Source: Flavobacteriales bacterium
GTDB lineage: Bacteria > Bacteroidota > Bacteroidia > Flavobacteriales_F > PHOS-HE28
Reading direction: 5' to 3'
Assembly (NCBI GenBank): GCA_016788205.1
Contig: JAEUTA010000025.1
Coordinates: 124,001 to 188,000 of the forward strand
Length of the DNA: 64,000 nucleotides
Position numbers and translations under genes: made by a program. How positions within the stretch are numbered: position 1 is the stretch's first letter; the number at the start of each line of letters is the position of its first letter. Below, piece after piece: positions 32,581 to 39,933 of this stretch. The notes under the pieces are model-generated. The model was not told where the DNA came from and ran no database searches. It saw only the letters and a list, made by a program, of their open reading frames with translations.

Positions 32581-33021
32581 ATGCGCGACCTACCCAAGAA
32601 ACCCACGAATACGGACGAGTACCTGAAGCAGCTTCCGGCGGACCAACGCAAAGCTTTGGAAGCGCTGCGCAAACAGATCCTCGCTGCGGCACCCGGCTGC
32701 ACGGAGCACTTCGGCTACGGATTGCCGGGCTTCAAATACAACGACCATCCGATGCTCTACCTGGGCGCGGCGAAGAACCACGTGGCCCTGTACGGTTCCG
32801 TTCCGGTCGGCTTCAAGGACCGATTGAAAGACTTCACCGTGAGCAAGGGTACCATCCAGTTCACGCCGGAGAAGCCGTTGCCAGCAGCACTGGTGAAGGA
32901 CATCGTGAAAATGAAATGCGCGGAGATCGAGGTGCGGTGGCCTGCGAAGGTGAAGAAGACCGCCATGAAGAAGGCTGCACCGAAGAAAGGCGCTGCTAAG
33001 AAGACAGCGAAGAAGAAATGA
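32581..33021 (+). CDS. DUF1801 family protein with H1-like tail
   Basis: 146 residues from the ATG at 32581; a GTG at 32521 lies in the repeat and is rejected. The DUF1801 domain (about 8-118) has DEYLKQLPADQRKALEALRKQIL, HFGYGLPGFKYN, MLYLGAAKNHVALYG and TIQFTPEKPLPAALVKDIV (these are separate blocks). The last 28 residues are a Lys/Ala-rich tail like histone H1. Overlaps the next gene by four bases. Confidence 0.9.
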   Translation: MRDLPKKPTNTDEYLKQLPADQRKALEALRKQILAAAPGCTEHFGYGLPGFKYNDHPMLYLGAAKNHVALYGSVPVGFKDRLKDFTVSKGTIQFTPEKPLPAALVKDIVKMKCAEIEVRWPAKVKKTAMKKAAPKKGAAKKTAKKK

Positions 33022-33467
33022 GTGCAGCAGCCCTGACCGATCGCGAAGTGCGCACCACACGCACGATCCATGCTCCGCGCGAACGGGTCTTCGCCGCATG
33101 GACCGATGCATTGCAACTCGCGCGCTGGTGGGGACCGAACGGCTTCACCAACACCTTCCATCGCTTCGAGTTGAAGCCCGAAGGCATCTGGGAGTTCACC
33201 ATGCACGGGCCGAACGCGATGGACTTCAACAACACCTGCGTGTTCAAGCGCATCGAGGCCCCCTCTTACCTGGAGTTCGACCACTTGAAGGAGATGCACT
33301 TCTACAAGGCCATGGTGACTTTCACCGCCGTGCCAGAAGGAACGCTGGTCGATTGGACAATGCGCTTCGATACGGCCGAAGAGTTGGCACCGATCAAGGC
33401 CTTCATCGAGAAGGCGAACGAAGAGAATATGGATAAGTTGCAACAACTGATCAACGATCAACCTTGA
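33018..33467 (+). CDS. AHSA1-like SRPBCC protein 7
   Basis: 149 residues, SRPBCC domain: TTRTIHAPRERVFAAWTDALQL, RWWGPNGFTNTF, GIWEFTMHGPN and the last helix EENMDKLQQLI. Closest by eye to copy 1 (both have RWWGPNGFTN). ATGA overlap with the DUF1801 gene. Confidence 0.9.
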   Translation: MSAAALTDREVRTTRTIHAPRERVFAAWTDALQLARWWGPNGFTNTFHRFELKPEGIWEFTMHGPNAMDFNNTCVFKRIEAPSYLEFDHLKEMHFYKAMVTFTAVPEGTLVDWTMRFDTAEELAPIKAFIEKANEENMDKLQQLINDQP

Positions 33468-33473
33468 AAACAC

Positions 33474-33498
33474 GATCCCGGTCCAAGGCCGGAATGAC
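33474..33498 (+). repeat. 25-base repeat copy between cluster genes
   Basis: Same element as 29891-29915, here intergenic and just before the DoxX-like gene. Confidence 0.65.
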
Positions 33499-33501
33499 AA
33501 C

Positions 33502-33879
33502 ATGAGAAAGCTCAACATCGCGTACTGGATCGTCAACGGGCTTTTCGCCGCGTTCATGATCTTCTCCAGCCTGGATAACGTCGTGAGCGGCGAGCAGTCC
33601 GTGGCCTTCGTCCACGACAAGATGGGTTATCCCGTCTACTTCATCCCCTGGATCGGTGTGGCCAAGATCCTCGGGGCCATCGCCATCCTGCTGCCCATGT
33701 TGCCCGCGCGGGTGAAGGAGTGGGCCTACTTCGGACTGTTCATGGACTTGGCCACGGCCATCTATTCGTTCATCGCCCTGGGCGAACCTGCCAGCGGCTA
33801 TGCACCCATATTCATCTTCGTGGCTTTCCTCATAGCCGCGTACGTGCTTCATCACAAGCGGCGCGCCGCGCAGAACTGA
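33502..33879 (+). CDS. DoxX-like membrane protein
   Basis: 125 residues with four membrane helices. The family features are the N-terminal YWIVNGLFAAFMIFSSLDNV, HDKMGYPVYFIPWIGVAKILGA (residues 38-59) and the final helix before HHKRRAAQN. DoxX-like proteins are often seen beside ArsR and AHSA1 genes; a quinone/thiol-linked role has been proposed for some. Confidence 0.88.
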   Translation: MRKLNIAYWIVNGLFAAFMIFSSLDNVVSGEQSVAFVHDKMGYPVYFIPWIGVAKILGAIAILLPMLPARVKEWAYFGLFMDLATAIYSFIALGEPASGYAPIFIFVAFLIAAYVLHHKRRAAQN

Positions 33880-33888
33880 GCGAACACC

Positions 33889-34410
33889 ATGCTGCTCTAT
33901 ATCATCCTCGGTCTCGCCGTCATCATCATCGGCATCTTCATCGCTGCTTCGCTGAAGCCGAACACCGTGCATTACGAACGCAGTGTGGTGATCGATGCGT
34001 CGCCGGAAAGGATCCTGCCGCACATCGTTGACTTCCACAAGTGGCAGTCGTGGAGTCCTTGGGAGAAGATGGATGCCGACCTGCAGCGCTCGTACAGCGG
34101 CTCGGCCGCTGGGGTAGGAGCCATGTACGCATGGGCCGGCAAGAAAGCCGGCGAAGGCACGATGGAAGTGCTCGATGCCAGCAACGGTGGAGTGAAGATA
34201 GACCTGCGCTTCATCAAGCCGTGGAAAGCGGAGTGCGTCGCGCAATTCCATTTCACCCCGCAGCCGAACGGCACCAACGTGCGTTGGACCATGGATGGCC
34301 CAAACACCTTCATGGGCAAGGTCTTCGGCCTGTTCGTGAACATGGACAAGATGATCGGCAAGGACTTCGAGTCAGGCTTGTCCGCATTGAAAAGCAGCGT
34401 TGAGGGCTAA
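33889..34410 (+). CDS. Membrane-anchored SRPBCC (polyketide-cyclase-like) protein
   Basis: 173 residues. An N-terminal membrane helix (about 3-21, LLYIILGLAVIIIGIFIAA) anchors an SRPBCC domain (about 28-170: YERSVVIDASPERILPHIVD, WQSWSPWEKMD, GAMYAWAGKKAGEGTMEVL, GKDFESGLSALKSSVE). This is the polyketide_cyc2 branch rather than AHSA1. Last gene of the main run; a strong hairpin follows eight bases after the stop. Confidence 0.88.
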   Translation: MLLYIILGLAVIIIGIFIAASLKPNTVHYERSVVIDASPERILPHIVDFHKWQSWSPWEKMDADLQRSYSGSAAGVGAMYAWAGKKAGEGTMEVLDASNGGVKIDLRFIKPWKAECVAQFHFTPQPNGTNVRWTMDGPNTFMGKVFGLFVNMDKMIGKDFESGLSALKSSVEG

Positions 34411-34417
34411 ACCGGCA

Positions 34418-34450
34418 GGTGGTCCGATCCTCACTTGCGATCGGACCACC
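34418..34450. terminator. Hairpin ending the cluster
   Basis: Twelve-base perfect stem: GGTGGTCCGATC (34418-34429) with GATCGGACCACC (34439-34450), loop of 9. Lies between the last gene of the run and the opposite-strand H1-like gene, so it can serve both. Confidence 0.7.
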
Positions 34451-34484
34451 GAAGCCTTCGCCGGATCCTTGTCTACGTGCTCGC

Positions 34485-34700
34485 CTACTTCCCGGAAGCC
34501 TTTGCCGCTACCTTCTTCGCGACCCTCTTGGTCTGCCCAGTGGGTTTAGCTGCCTTCTGGGTAGCAGCTTGCGCAGCAGCGGTGATGGCCATCTTCTTCG
34601 CCGTTAGTGCCTTCCTTTTGGCGCGCGTGTTGCTCGACTTGGCAATGGTCTTTCCTGTTCCGTTAGGGCCCTTGCGCATCTTCGATCGTTTGGTCGTCAT
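34485..34700 (-). CDS. Histone H1-like lysine/alanine-rich small protein
   Basis: 71 residues from the ATG at 34700 (another ATG at 34733 would add eleven residues). Composition is strongly Lys, Ala and Thr with repeated AAKKMA/KRVAKKVAAKAS units and few hydrophobic residues. Resembles the C-terminal tails seen on several proteins of the adjacent cluster and bacterial H1/Hc1-like DNA-binding proteins. Probably DNA- or RNA-binding. It stands opposite to the cluster. Confidence 0.65.
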   Translation of the reverse strand: MTTKRSKMRKGPNGTGKTIAKSSNTRAKRKALTAKKMAITAAAQAATQKAAKPTGQTKRVAKKVAAKASGK

Positions 34701-34869
34701 GAATTCCTTGTATTTCGCACAAGCTAGGTCCATTCTTCCTAGAACAGGAAGTTCGGTTCACATGAACCTCTGGTCGCCTCCGCCACTGTCCTTCGTAACC
34801 AGCACATTCGCGATCTCGTTGGGGAAGGTCCAGTTATGTATTGGAAGAGGAGAAGAGGCTGGGGCCGGG

Positions 34870-34877
34870 TATTTTTG
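34870..34877 (+). promoter_or_regulatory. -7 box TATTTTTG four bases before an AHSA1-like gene
   Basis: Exact TAnnTTTG match; AGCA follows, then the ATG at 34882. The best example of the leaderless-type arrangement in this window. Confidence 0.55.
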
Positions 34878-34881
34878 AGCA

Positions 34882-35388
34882 ATGGACATCCTGATCGCTC
34901 AACTGACGCGCAACAACGTAGCTACTCCGACGGAGGAAGAGATCCGCATAACGCGCGTTTTCAATGCGCCCCGTGAACTCGTGTGGAAGGCGTGGACGAC
35001 GCCCGCGATGCTGCTACATTGGTTCGGGTGCGCGGCTTTCAGTACGGTTCATGCCAAGGCCGATGTACACGAGGGTGGAGACTATCGTGTCGTCCTGCGG
35101 AACCCGGATGGCGAGGATATCCCCATCTACGGCAGCTATACCGCCGTTCGTCCTGTTGGTCACTTGGCTTTCACACACCAATGGGAAAAACCTCCGGTGC
35201 CGGAGAATCCGGCCCGCCATAGAACCCTCGTGACAGTGGATCTGTTCGAGGAGGGTCAGGCTACGAGAATGGAGTTCAGGCAGATCGGCCTGGCGACGGC
35301 AGCATCACGCGACAGCCATGTTGGAGGCTGGTGCGACAGCATGGATGCCCTCGCTCTACAACTCGTTCGAGGCGTGAGCGATCGGTAG
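34882..35388 (+). CDS. AHSA1-like SRPBCC protein 9 (separate promoter)
   Basis: 168 residues, SRPBCC domain: ITRVFNAPRELVWKAWTTPAMLLHWFG, HEGGDYRVVLRNPDGEDI and a C-terminal helix GGWCDSMDALALQLVRG (blocks given separately). It lacks RWWGP (LHWFGC) and carries YGSYTAVRPVGHLAFTHQW. It follows the main run after 470 bases and has its own -7 box, so it is probably transcribed alone. Confidence 0.88.
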   Translation: MDILIAQLTRNNVATPTEEEIRITRVFNAPRELVWKAWTTPAMLLHWFGCAAFSTVHAKADVHEGGDYRVVLRNPDGEDIPIYGSYTAVRPVGHLAFTHQWEKPPVPENPARHRTLVTVDLFEEGQATRMEFRQIGLATAASRDSHVGGWCDSMDALALQLVRGVSDR

Positions 35389-35509
35389 GCGGCACCAGCG
35401 GAAGCACTTGCGTGCCTGGTTCGCAGCGATCATCGGAGCAGAACGGCGGGCGACAAGCCTGGCCGGGAATTCGTTCAAACGCGAATGCGCCAAGGCATCG
35501 GTATGGCTA

Positions 35510-35920
35510 TCACTTGCAGTTCACAACGTCCACATCGATGCGGAAATGGTCCGTCTGTGGTGTTCCTCCATCGAAGTCCAGCCAAAGCTCGGTAGACGCG
35601 GTGATGGTATCGAGCACAGGTTGGAAGTAGTAAGCGTTCTCCGGTCCTTGATCGATGACCCATCGATTGAAGAAGAGTGGTGGAGGGACGTTCACCGGCA
35701 CCAGCGACAGGGTATCGCAGGAGCATAGGGACAGGTGCACATCCGCTGTACCCCATGGCCCTGGTGCGCACTGCTGCAAACTATCGATGTCGAGCTCCAC
35801 CACCACCTTGCTGCAGGTCGGAGTGGTGGCCGTGTTCACCACGGTGAGTTCATCCTTATTGCACGCCACCAGCGCACCAGCGGCGAACAGCGAGAAGTAG
35901 AGTGAGGACCGGATGCTCAT
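35510..35920 (-). CDS. Small lipoprotein, last gene of the ECF sigma operon
   Basis: 136 residues from the ATG at 35920, which overlaps the stop of the gene before as ATGA. Lipoprotein signal (MSIRSSLYFSLFAAGALVACN, lipid Cys C20). The mature part is beta-rich with four further Cys (QQCAPG, LCSCDT, VVNCK), possibly two disulfides. No family recognised. Confidence 0.75.
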   Translation of the reverse strand: MSIRSSLYFSLFAAGALVACNKDELTVVNTATTPTCSKVVVELDIDSLQQCAPGPWGTADVHLSLCSCDTLSLVPVNVPPPLFFNRWVIDQGPENAYYFQPVLDTITASTELWLDFDGGTPQTDHFRIDVDVVNCK

Positions 35921-37332
35921 CGGTGCGGGAATTGAAAGACCAAGCCGGTGCCAAGGCTCAGCGAATGGACGTTGGGGTTGAAGGGCAGTGATCGGAAATG
36001 CGAAGACTTGATGACCGGCGCCAGGGCATATTGGTAGGATGGCTCCACGAACAGTCCGACGCCACGACCGAGCCTGAACTGGATGCCCACACCCAGGTCG
36101 ATGACAGCCCCTATGGAACGCTCCGAGAAGACCAGGGTGCGGATCTGTTTCTGGTCGGCATCGAACTGTACCACGCGGTCTTGACCACCACGTGCGTTCA
36201 ACTGCATGGTACCTCCAAGGCGAACGTAGAGTTCCTTGGCTTCCAACGGAAGTGCATAGCGCAGCGACAGGGGTACTTCTATGAAGCGGCCGCTCCACGC
36301 ATAGCTCGTATAGCTGGTGCCCGCTCCAGGAACACGTCCGGAAAGACTGCCCTTGTTGCTGTATTGCACGCCCAGCAGGATGGCCGCTCGTTGATCGATG
36401 TTGTAGTGCATGCGCAGACCGACAGTACCGACCATTTCGCGTGGACCGCTGAGATGGGGGAGTGCGTTCGAGTCCATGCCACCTTCCTGACCACCATAGA
36501 TGGTATGACCTAGCGCCACCCACGGCGAAATGCCGAAACGAGCGAACGCCGGACCATTGGTCTTGGCGAGTGGCGAAGCGGGCAGAAGGGTAGGTGTCGG
36601 TCCGGGTCGTTCGAGGTCCAGTGGTAGGATCTTTTCCAACGCGAAGCGAGAATGAAGCGCTTCGGTGGAACCGAGGAGCGCTGGCGGCAACTCCATGCGC
36701 AGGTCAGGTCGCGGATCGTTCCGCATGGGAACATCCACTTCTGCCAGATCTGACGAGGACCGTTGCACGATGATCCCCTTCACGTTGGAATCGACCATCG
36801 CTGGCGTTGCATTGCGCGTAAGTCCCACTTGGGCACGAAGAGTTCCCGCATCACGTGTGGTTCCTCCAACATCGCGCGATCCCAACGTATTCGAAGGCAT
36901 CACTGACGTGACATCCGGTTCGATCGCTTCGCGCGGTTCGTACGTTGTTGTCGTGGGCGCTCGGTCGGTATCATAGGCCGCAGCCGATAGGTGTTCCAGC
37001 GAAGGTGCGTTCGCGTTATTCGCGCTCAGTTGGGTGGCGGAGTCATCATCCTGCGCATTGAAGGAGGTCGCCGCATCGTATGCTACACGAACGTTCTCTG
37101 CGGGCACATCGCTATCATCGTTCAGCGAAGGCGTAACGACAACGTATCCAGCTATGAGAACGGCGAGCGCCCCACCGAGGACTTTCACCCAAGCGGAGGT
37201 CCATAGCGATGTGCTGGCGCCCCCTTTGGCCAGACTGGCCATCGCGTTCCAGTCCATCTCAGGCGCTGGCGGCAGGTCCACGGAGGGCAATGCCTCGCGG
37301 AAGAGTTCGTCGAGCGGATCATTAGTGGGCAT
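35917..37332 (-). CDS. Sigma-linked single-TM protein with barrel-like C-terminal domain
   Basis: 471 residues from the ATG at 37332, which overlaps the sigma gene by 11 bases; the longer frame is a run-through. About 45 N-terminal cytoplasmic residues (MPTNDPLDELFREALPSVDLPP, positions 1-22) resemble the start of Bacteroidota anti-sigma factors. A single membrane helix follows at about 48-66 (WVKVLGGALAVLIAGYVVV). After a long polar region, residues about 295-471 are beta-barrel-like (WVALGHTIYGGQEGG, GLRMHYNIDQRAAILLG, LSLGTGLVFQFPHR). Predicted anti-sigma/envelope sensor. The combination of an inner-membrane helix and a barrel-like domain is odd. Confidence 0.78.
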   Translation of the reverse strand: MPTNDPLDELFREALPSVDLPPAPEMDWNAMASLAKGGASTSLWTSAWVKVLGGALAVLIAGYVVVTPSLNDDSDVPAENVRVAYDAATSFNAQDDDSATQLSANNANAPSLEHLSAAAYDTDRAPTTTTYEPREAIEPDVTSVMPSNTLGSRDVGGTTRDAGTLRAQVGLTRNATPAMVDSNVKGIIVQRSSSDLAEVDVPMRNDPRPDLRMELPPALLGSTEALHSRFALEKILPLDLERPGPTPTLLPASPLAKTNGPAFARFGISPWVALGHTIYGGQEGGMDSNALPHLSGPREMVGTVGLRMHYNIDQRAAILLGVQYSNKGSLSGRVPGAGTSYTSYAWSGRFIEVPLSLRYALPLEAKELYVRLGGTMQLNARGGQDRVVQFDADQKQIRTLVFSERSIGAVIDLGVGIQFRLGRGVGLFVEPSYQYALAPVIKSSHFRSLPFNPNVHSLSLGTGLVFQFPHR

Positions 37333-38032
37333 TGCGCTTTCGTTTTGCGGCCAGGGACGGATCGCGTTCGACCACCTGTTCCATGAGTTTCGCCCTTGCC
37401 CGGGCCAGGTTCGATTTGGACGTGCCGACGGAGATCCCCAATTCGGCGGCGATCTCTTCATGTGTCCATCCTTCCATCACCCGTAGATTGAAGACCATGC
37501 GGTAAGCGGGAGGAAGTTCCTGCACGAGCGACAACAACTCGTTCACGCCGAGCGCTGAGGTGACGAGTTCGCCCGAGCCATCTGCTTCCAAAGCAGGTCC
37601 GTGCGTGATATCATCCAGTCGCACGTTCAACCGGTCCTCCGCTGCGGCCCTGTAATGGTTGATGGCCGTGTTGAGGATCACGCGCTTCATCCAACCGATG
37701 AAATGGCCCTTCCCGGAATAGGTACCCAGTTTGGCGAAGATGCGTGCGAAGCCGTCCTGCATCATATCCTTCGCTTCATCGTTGCTGCGTGCGTAACGCA
37801 TGCAGATGGGCATCAACTGTCCGTAGTAACGTTTGAACAGCTGGCTGCACGCGGCGCTGTCGCCTTCCAGGCAACGCTTTATCAGAGCAGCATCCGAACG
37901 GCTCACGAACTCCTGTGCTGCGCGTGGGTCCAACTGCACAGCACGCTGTCCCGTACCCTGCGGCACGGCACCGTGGAGAACGGTATCGTGATCAGCTTCG
38001 AACACCTGCGGTAGCGTGAGCGCGATGGGCAT
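37322..38032 (-). CDS. ECF-type RNA polymerase sigma factor
   Basis: 236 residues. Sigma region 2 lies at about 62-125 (FKRYYGQLMPICMRYARSNDEAKDMMQDGFARIFAKLGTY region) and region 4 at about 170-222 (LPPAYRMVFNLRVMEGWTHEEIAAEL with GISVGTSKSNLARARAKL). It has an N-terminal extension of about 40 residues. Controls an unknown regulon, probably including its own operon. The neighbouring membrane protein is its likely antagonist, since the two genes overlap by 11 bases. Confidence 0.92.
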   Translation of the reverse strand: MPIALTLPQVFEADHDTVLHGAVPQGTGQRAVQLDPRAAQEFVSRSDAALIKRCLEGDSAACSQLFKRYYGQLMPICMRYARSNDEAKDMMQDGFARIFAKLGTYSGKGHFIGWMKRVILNTAINHYRAAAEDRLNVRLDDITHGPALEADGSGELVTSALGVNELLSLVQELPPAYRMVFNLRVMEGWTHEEIAAELGISVGTSKSNLARARAKLMEQVVERDPSLAAKRKRNAH

Positions 38033-38059
38033 TGTGAAGGATGGGCCCGTGAAAGGCCA

Positions 38060-38482
38060 TCATCGGACGATGAGCAAGAGTTCCATCCCCAGCGCATGGG
38101 CGCGCAGGAACAGCTGCTCTACGGCAGGGTTCAGGTACAGGTCGTTGCGTGTGATCACCCATTCTTCGAACTCTTCCCTGCTCCAGGGCGCTATCGCCGA
38201 CGGCGTGCTGGCTAGCGGGTCGGAGGCACCGTTACATTCCACCGAAAGTAAGGGAAGTGTACCGGGGACCGGAAGCGCGAAGGGATCGGTGAGCATTACA
38301 GCGCCATTGGCGAAGATGTCCACGAACCAAGATCCCGATGCGGGTGCGAACCGGCTTTCCACGAAGTCTTGTATGATGGTGCGTTCGAGCACGTTCTTGT
38401 CCACTTTGACCAAGCGTGCAGGTGCAGGGGTGAAGGTCATCGGTGAGAGTGTCCGCTGAGGTTCTTCAGCAAGGACAACCAT
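38060..38482 (-). CDS. Conserved-looking cytoplasmic protein of unknown function
   Basis: 140 residues. No signal peptide or membrane helix. The sequence has charged and hydrophobic alternation (VKVDKNVLERTIIQDFVESRF, WSREEFEEWVITRNDLYLNPAVEQLF) and ends hydrophobic (HALGMELLLIVR). No family recognised. The gene lies 27 bases before the sigma factor on the same strand and may be co-transcribed. A second possible ATG is at 38440. Confidence 0.6.
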   Translation of the reverse strand: MVVLAEEPQRTLSPMTFTPAPARLVKVDKNVLERTIIQDFVESRFAPASGSWFVDIFANGAVMLTDPFALPVPGTLPLLSVECNGASDPLASTPSAIAPWSREEFEEWVITRNDLYLNPAVEQLFLRAHALGMELLLIVR

Positions 38483-38511
38483 GGGCTGGCGATGGTTGCG
38501 TGTGCACCCGC

Positions 38512-38519
38512 TATATTCG
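38512..38519 (+). promoter_or_regulatory. -7 box TATATTCG at the start of the cobalamin leader
   Basis: Lies five bases before the first base of the riboswitch P1 helix (38524), which is where transcription would start. No convincing -33 TTG at the normal distance. Confidence 0.5.
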
Positions 38520-38523
38520 CGCC

Positions 38524-38690
38524 GCTGTTGATCTCCGCGTAACGAACGGGGTTAAAAGGGAACCGGGTGCGAATCCCGGGCTTTTCCTGAAGCTGTAAGT
38601 CTGAGAACCGACCGGCACGACGCCACTGCCCCGCATTTCGGGATGGGAAGGCGCCGCGAAGGCAGACGAGCCAGAAGACCTGTCAGCAGC
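38524..38690 (+). ncRNA. Cobalamin riboswitch
   Basis: Has the conserved pieces of the B12 aptamer in order: AAAAGGGAACCGGGTGCGAA (38553-38572), GCCACTG (about 38622-38628), GGGAAGGCGCC (about 38645-38655) and the B12 box AGCCAGAAGACCTGTC (38669-38684). P1 can form between GCTGTTG (38524-38530) and CAGCAGC (38684-38690). It precedes a receptor/lipoprotein operon of the vitamin B12 uptake type and so should lower its expression when cobalamin is plentiful. Confidence 0.9.
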
Positions 38691-38722
38691 ACGATAGGAA
38701 GTTCGCTTTCAGGACAAAGGCG

Positions 38723-38764
38723 AGCCCCGTGCTGCGCAGTTCTGCGCATCCGTGGCTTTTCTCG
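38723..38764 (+). terminator. Possible regulatory terminator of the riboswitch
   Basis: Inner perfect stem TGCGCA-GTTC-TGCGCA (38733-38748) extended by AGCC/GGCT with a mismatch, followed by TTTTCTCGTT. It lies after the aptamer and before the first gene (38813). Could be the switching terminator, though the competing antiterminator is not clear. Confidence 0.4.
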
Positions 38765-38812
38765 TTCTGGGAGCTGTGTGCAACAGTGTTAGATCCCCAA
38801 ACCCGACCCAGG

Positions 38813-39922
38813 ATGCCCGTACGTACCACCTCTGCTCTCGCTCTCTCGTTCCTTACCGCCGCATCGCTGCATGCCCAGTTCGGCGTGGCCGACATCCAGT
38901 ACTGGGTGGGTAGCGGCCAGGATACCGCCATACTGGTGGTCGACTTCCAGGACGGCGCGGCGGCACCCGCTTTCGCATGGGGGTACCTGCACGACGGTGG
39001 CACTGCCGCAGACATGCTTAGTGCCGTCGTTGCTGCGGACAGCGACTTGGACGTATCGCTCGTGAGCGGCTTCCTCAACGACCTTACGTATGGCAGCCAC
39101 GCAGGCCTTGGTGGCGAGCCCGACTATTGGAGCACTTGGACCGGCACGAGCATCGCTGACATGGCCATGAACGATGGGCTGACAGAGCCTTTGGTGAACG
39201 GACTGTGGTTCGGTTGTTCGTACACGGATTTCGACCCTGCGTTGCCGCCCACGGAGCCTGTGGCCGCCCCGGCGCCCACCTTCACGGCCGACGATGTGGA
39301 TTTCTGGGTGGGCACTGGAGACAACAGCGCCATCCTGGTCATCGACTTCCTTGACGGTGCCGCTGTATCGTCCTACGCTTGGGGTTTCCGCTTCAATGGC
39401 ACAACCACCGGCGAAGCGATGCTGAACGCCATCGATGCTGCGGACGCCGACTTGGCGACCGTTTGGAGCGGTGGCTTCCTTTCCGACATCACCTACAATG
39501 ACCATGCGGGCATCGGCGGCAGCCCCGACTATTGGGGAACCTGGAGCGCCACGGACATCGCTACGTGGACGTCCAACCTGGGTGCGGCCACCGCTGTGAA
39601 CGATGGTGAGTTCTTCGGCTGTAGCTACATGAATTTTGACCCGATGATAGCGCCCGGGCCTCCCACCGCAGCCGCCATGCCTACCGCCATCACCGAAGCC
39701 GAGCATGGTGAACTGAACATCTTCCCGCAGCCAGCTACGGACATCTTGCATGTGAACACGGGGCTGGCTACGCGTAGCATACAGGTCTATGACCTTACTG
39801 GGAAGCGTGTTTCAGAGATCCCGTTCGGCACGGGTACGCGTAGCATCGACGTGAGCGCCTGGTCCGCTGGCCTCTACGTGCTGCGAGCCGGTGCCGTGCA
39901 GCGCACCATCGTTGTGCAGTAA
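38813..39922 (+). CDS. Cobalamin-regulated surface protein with duplicated domain and T9SS sorting domain
   Basis: 369 residues from the ATG at 38813 (signal peptide MPVRTTSALALSFLTAASLHAQ). Two homologous units of about 120 residues (about 22-145 and 157-285) share FGVADIQYWVGSGQDTAILVVDF / FTADDVDFWVGTGDNSAILVIDF, AWGYLHDG / AWGFRFNG, GEPDYWSTWT / GSPDYWGTWS and WFGCSYTDFDP / FFGCSYMNFDP (strings quoted in pieces). A C-terminal Por sorting domain starts at LNIFPQPATD. The position directly under the riboswitch suggests it binds cobalamin or its complexes at the cell surface, as shown for other surface proteins (BtuG, BtuH) in Bacteroides. No catalytic motif. Confidence 0.85.
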   Translation: MPVRTTSALALSFLTAASLHAQFGVADIQYWVGSGQDTAILVVDFQDGAAAPAFAWGYLHDGGTAADMLSAVVAADSDLDVSLVSGFLNDLTYGSHAGLGGEPDYWSTWTGTSIADMAMNDGLTEPLVNGLWFGCSYTDFDPALPPTEPVAAPAPTFTADDVDFWVGTGDNSAILVIDFLDGAAVSSYAWGFRFNGTTTGEAMLNAIDAADADLATVWSGGFLSDITYNDHAGIGGSPDYWGTWSATDIATWTSNLGAATAVNDGEFFGCSYMNFDPMIAPGPPTAAAMPTAITEAEHGELNIFPQPATDILHVNTGLATRSIQVYDLTGKRVSEIPFGTGTRSIDVSAWSAGLYVLRAGAVQRTIVVQ

Positions 39923-39933
39923 GCGCTTTGCGA

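Noticed and set aside
25949..35388. Antiphage defence island
   Set aside because: Dense genes with unknown roles invite this reading, but no nuclease, TIR, reverse transcriptase, STAND ATPase or restriction gene is present in the cluster; ligand-binding proteins fit better with detoxification or sensing.
35921..36523. Long frame upstream of the lipoprotein at 35920
   Set aside because: It is antisense-frame sequence of the barrel-like gene; the ATGA overlap and the lipoprotein signal fix the start at 35920.
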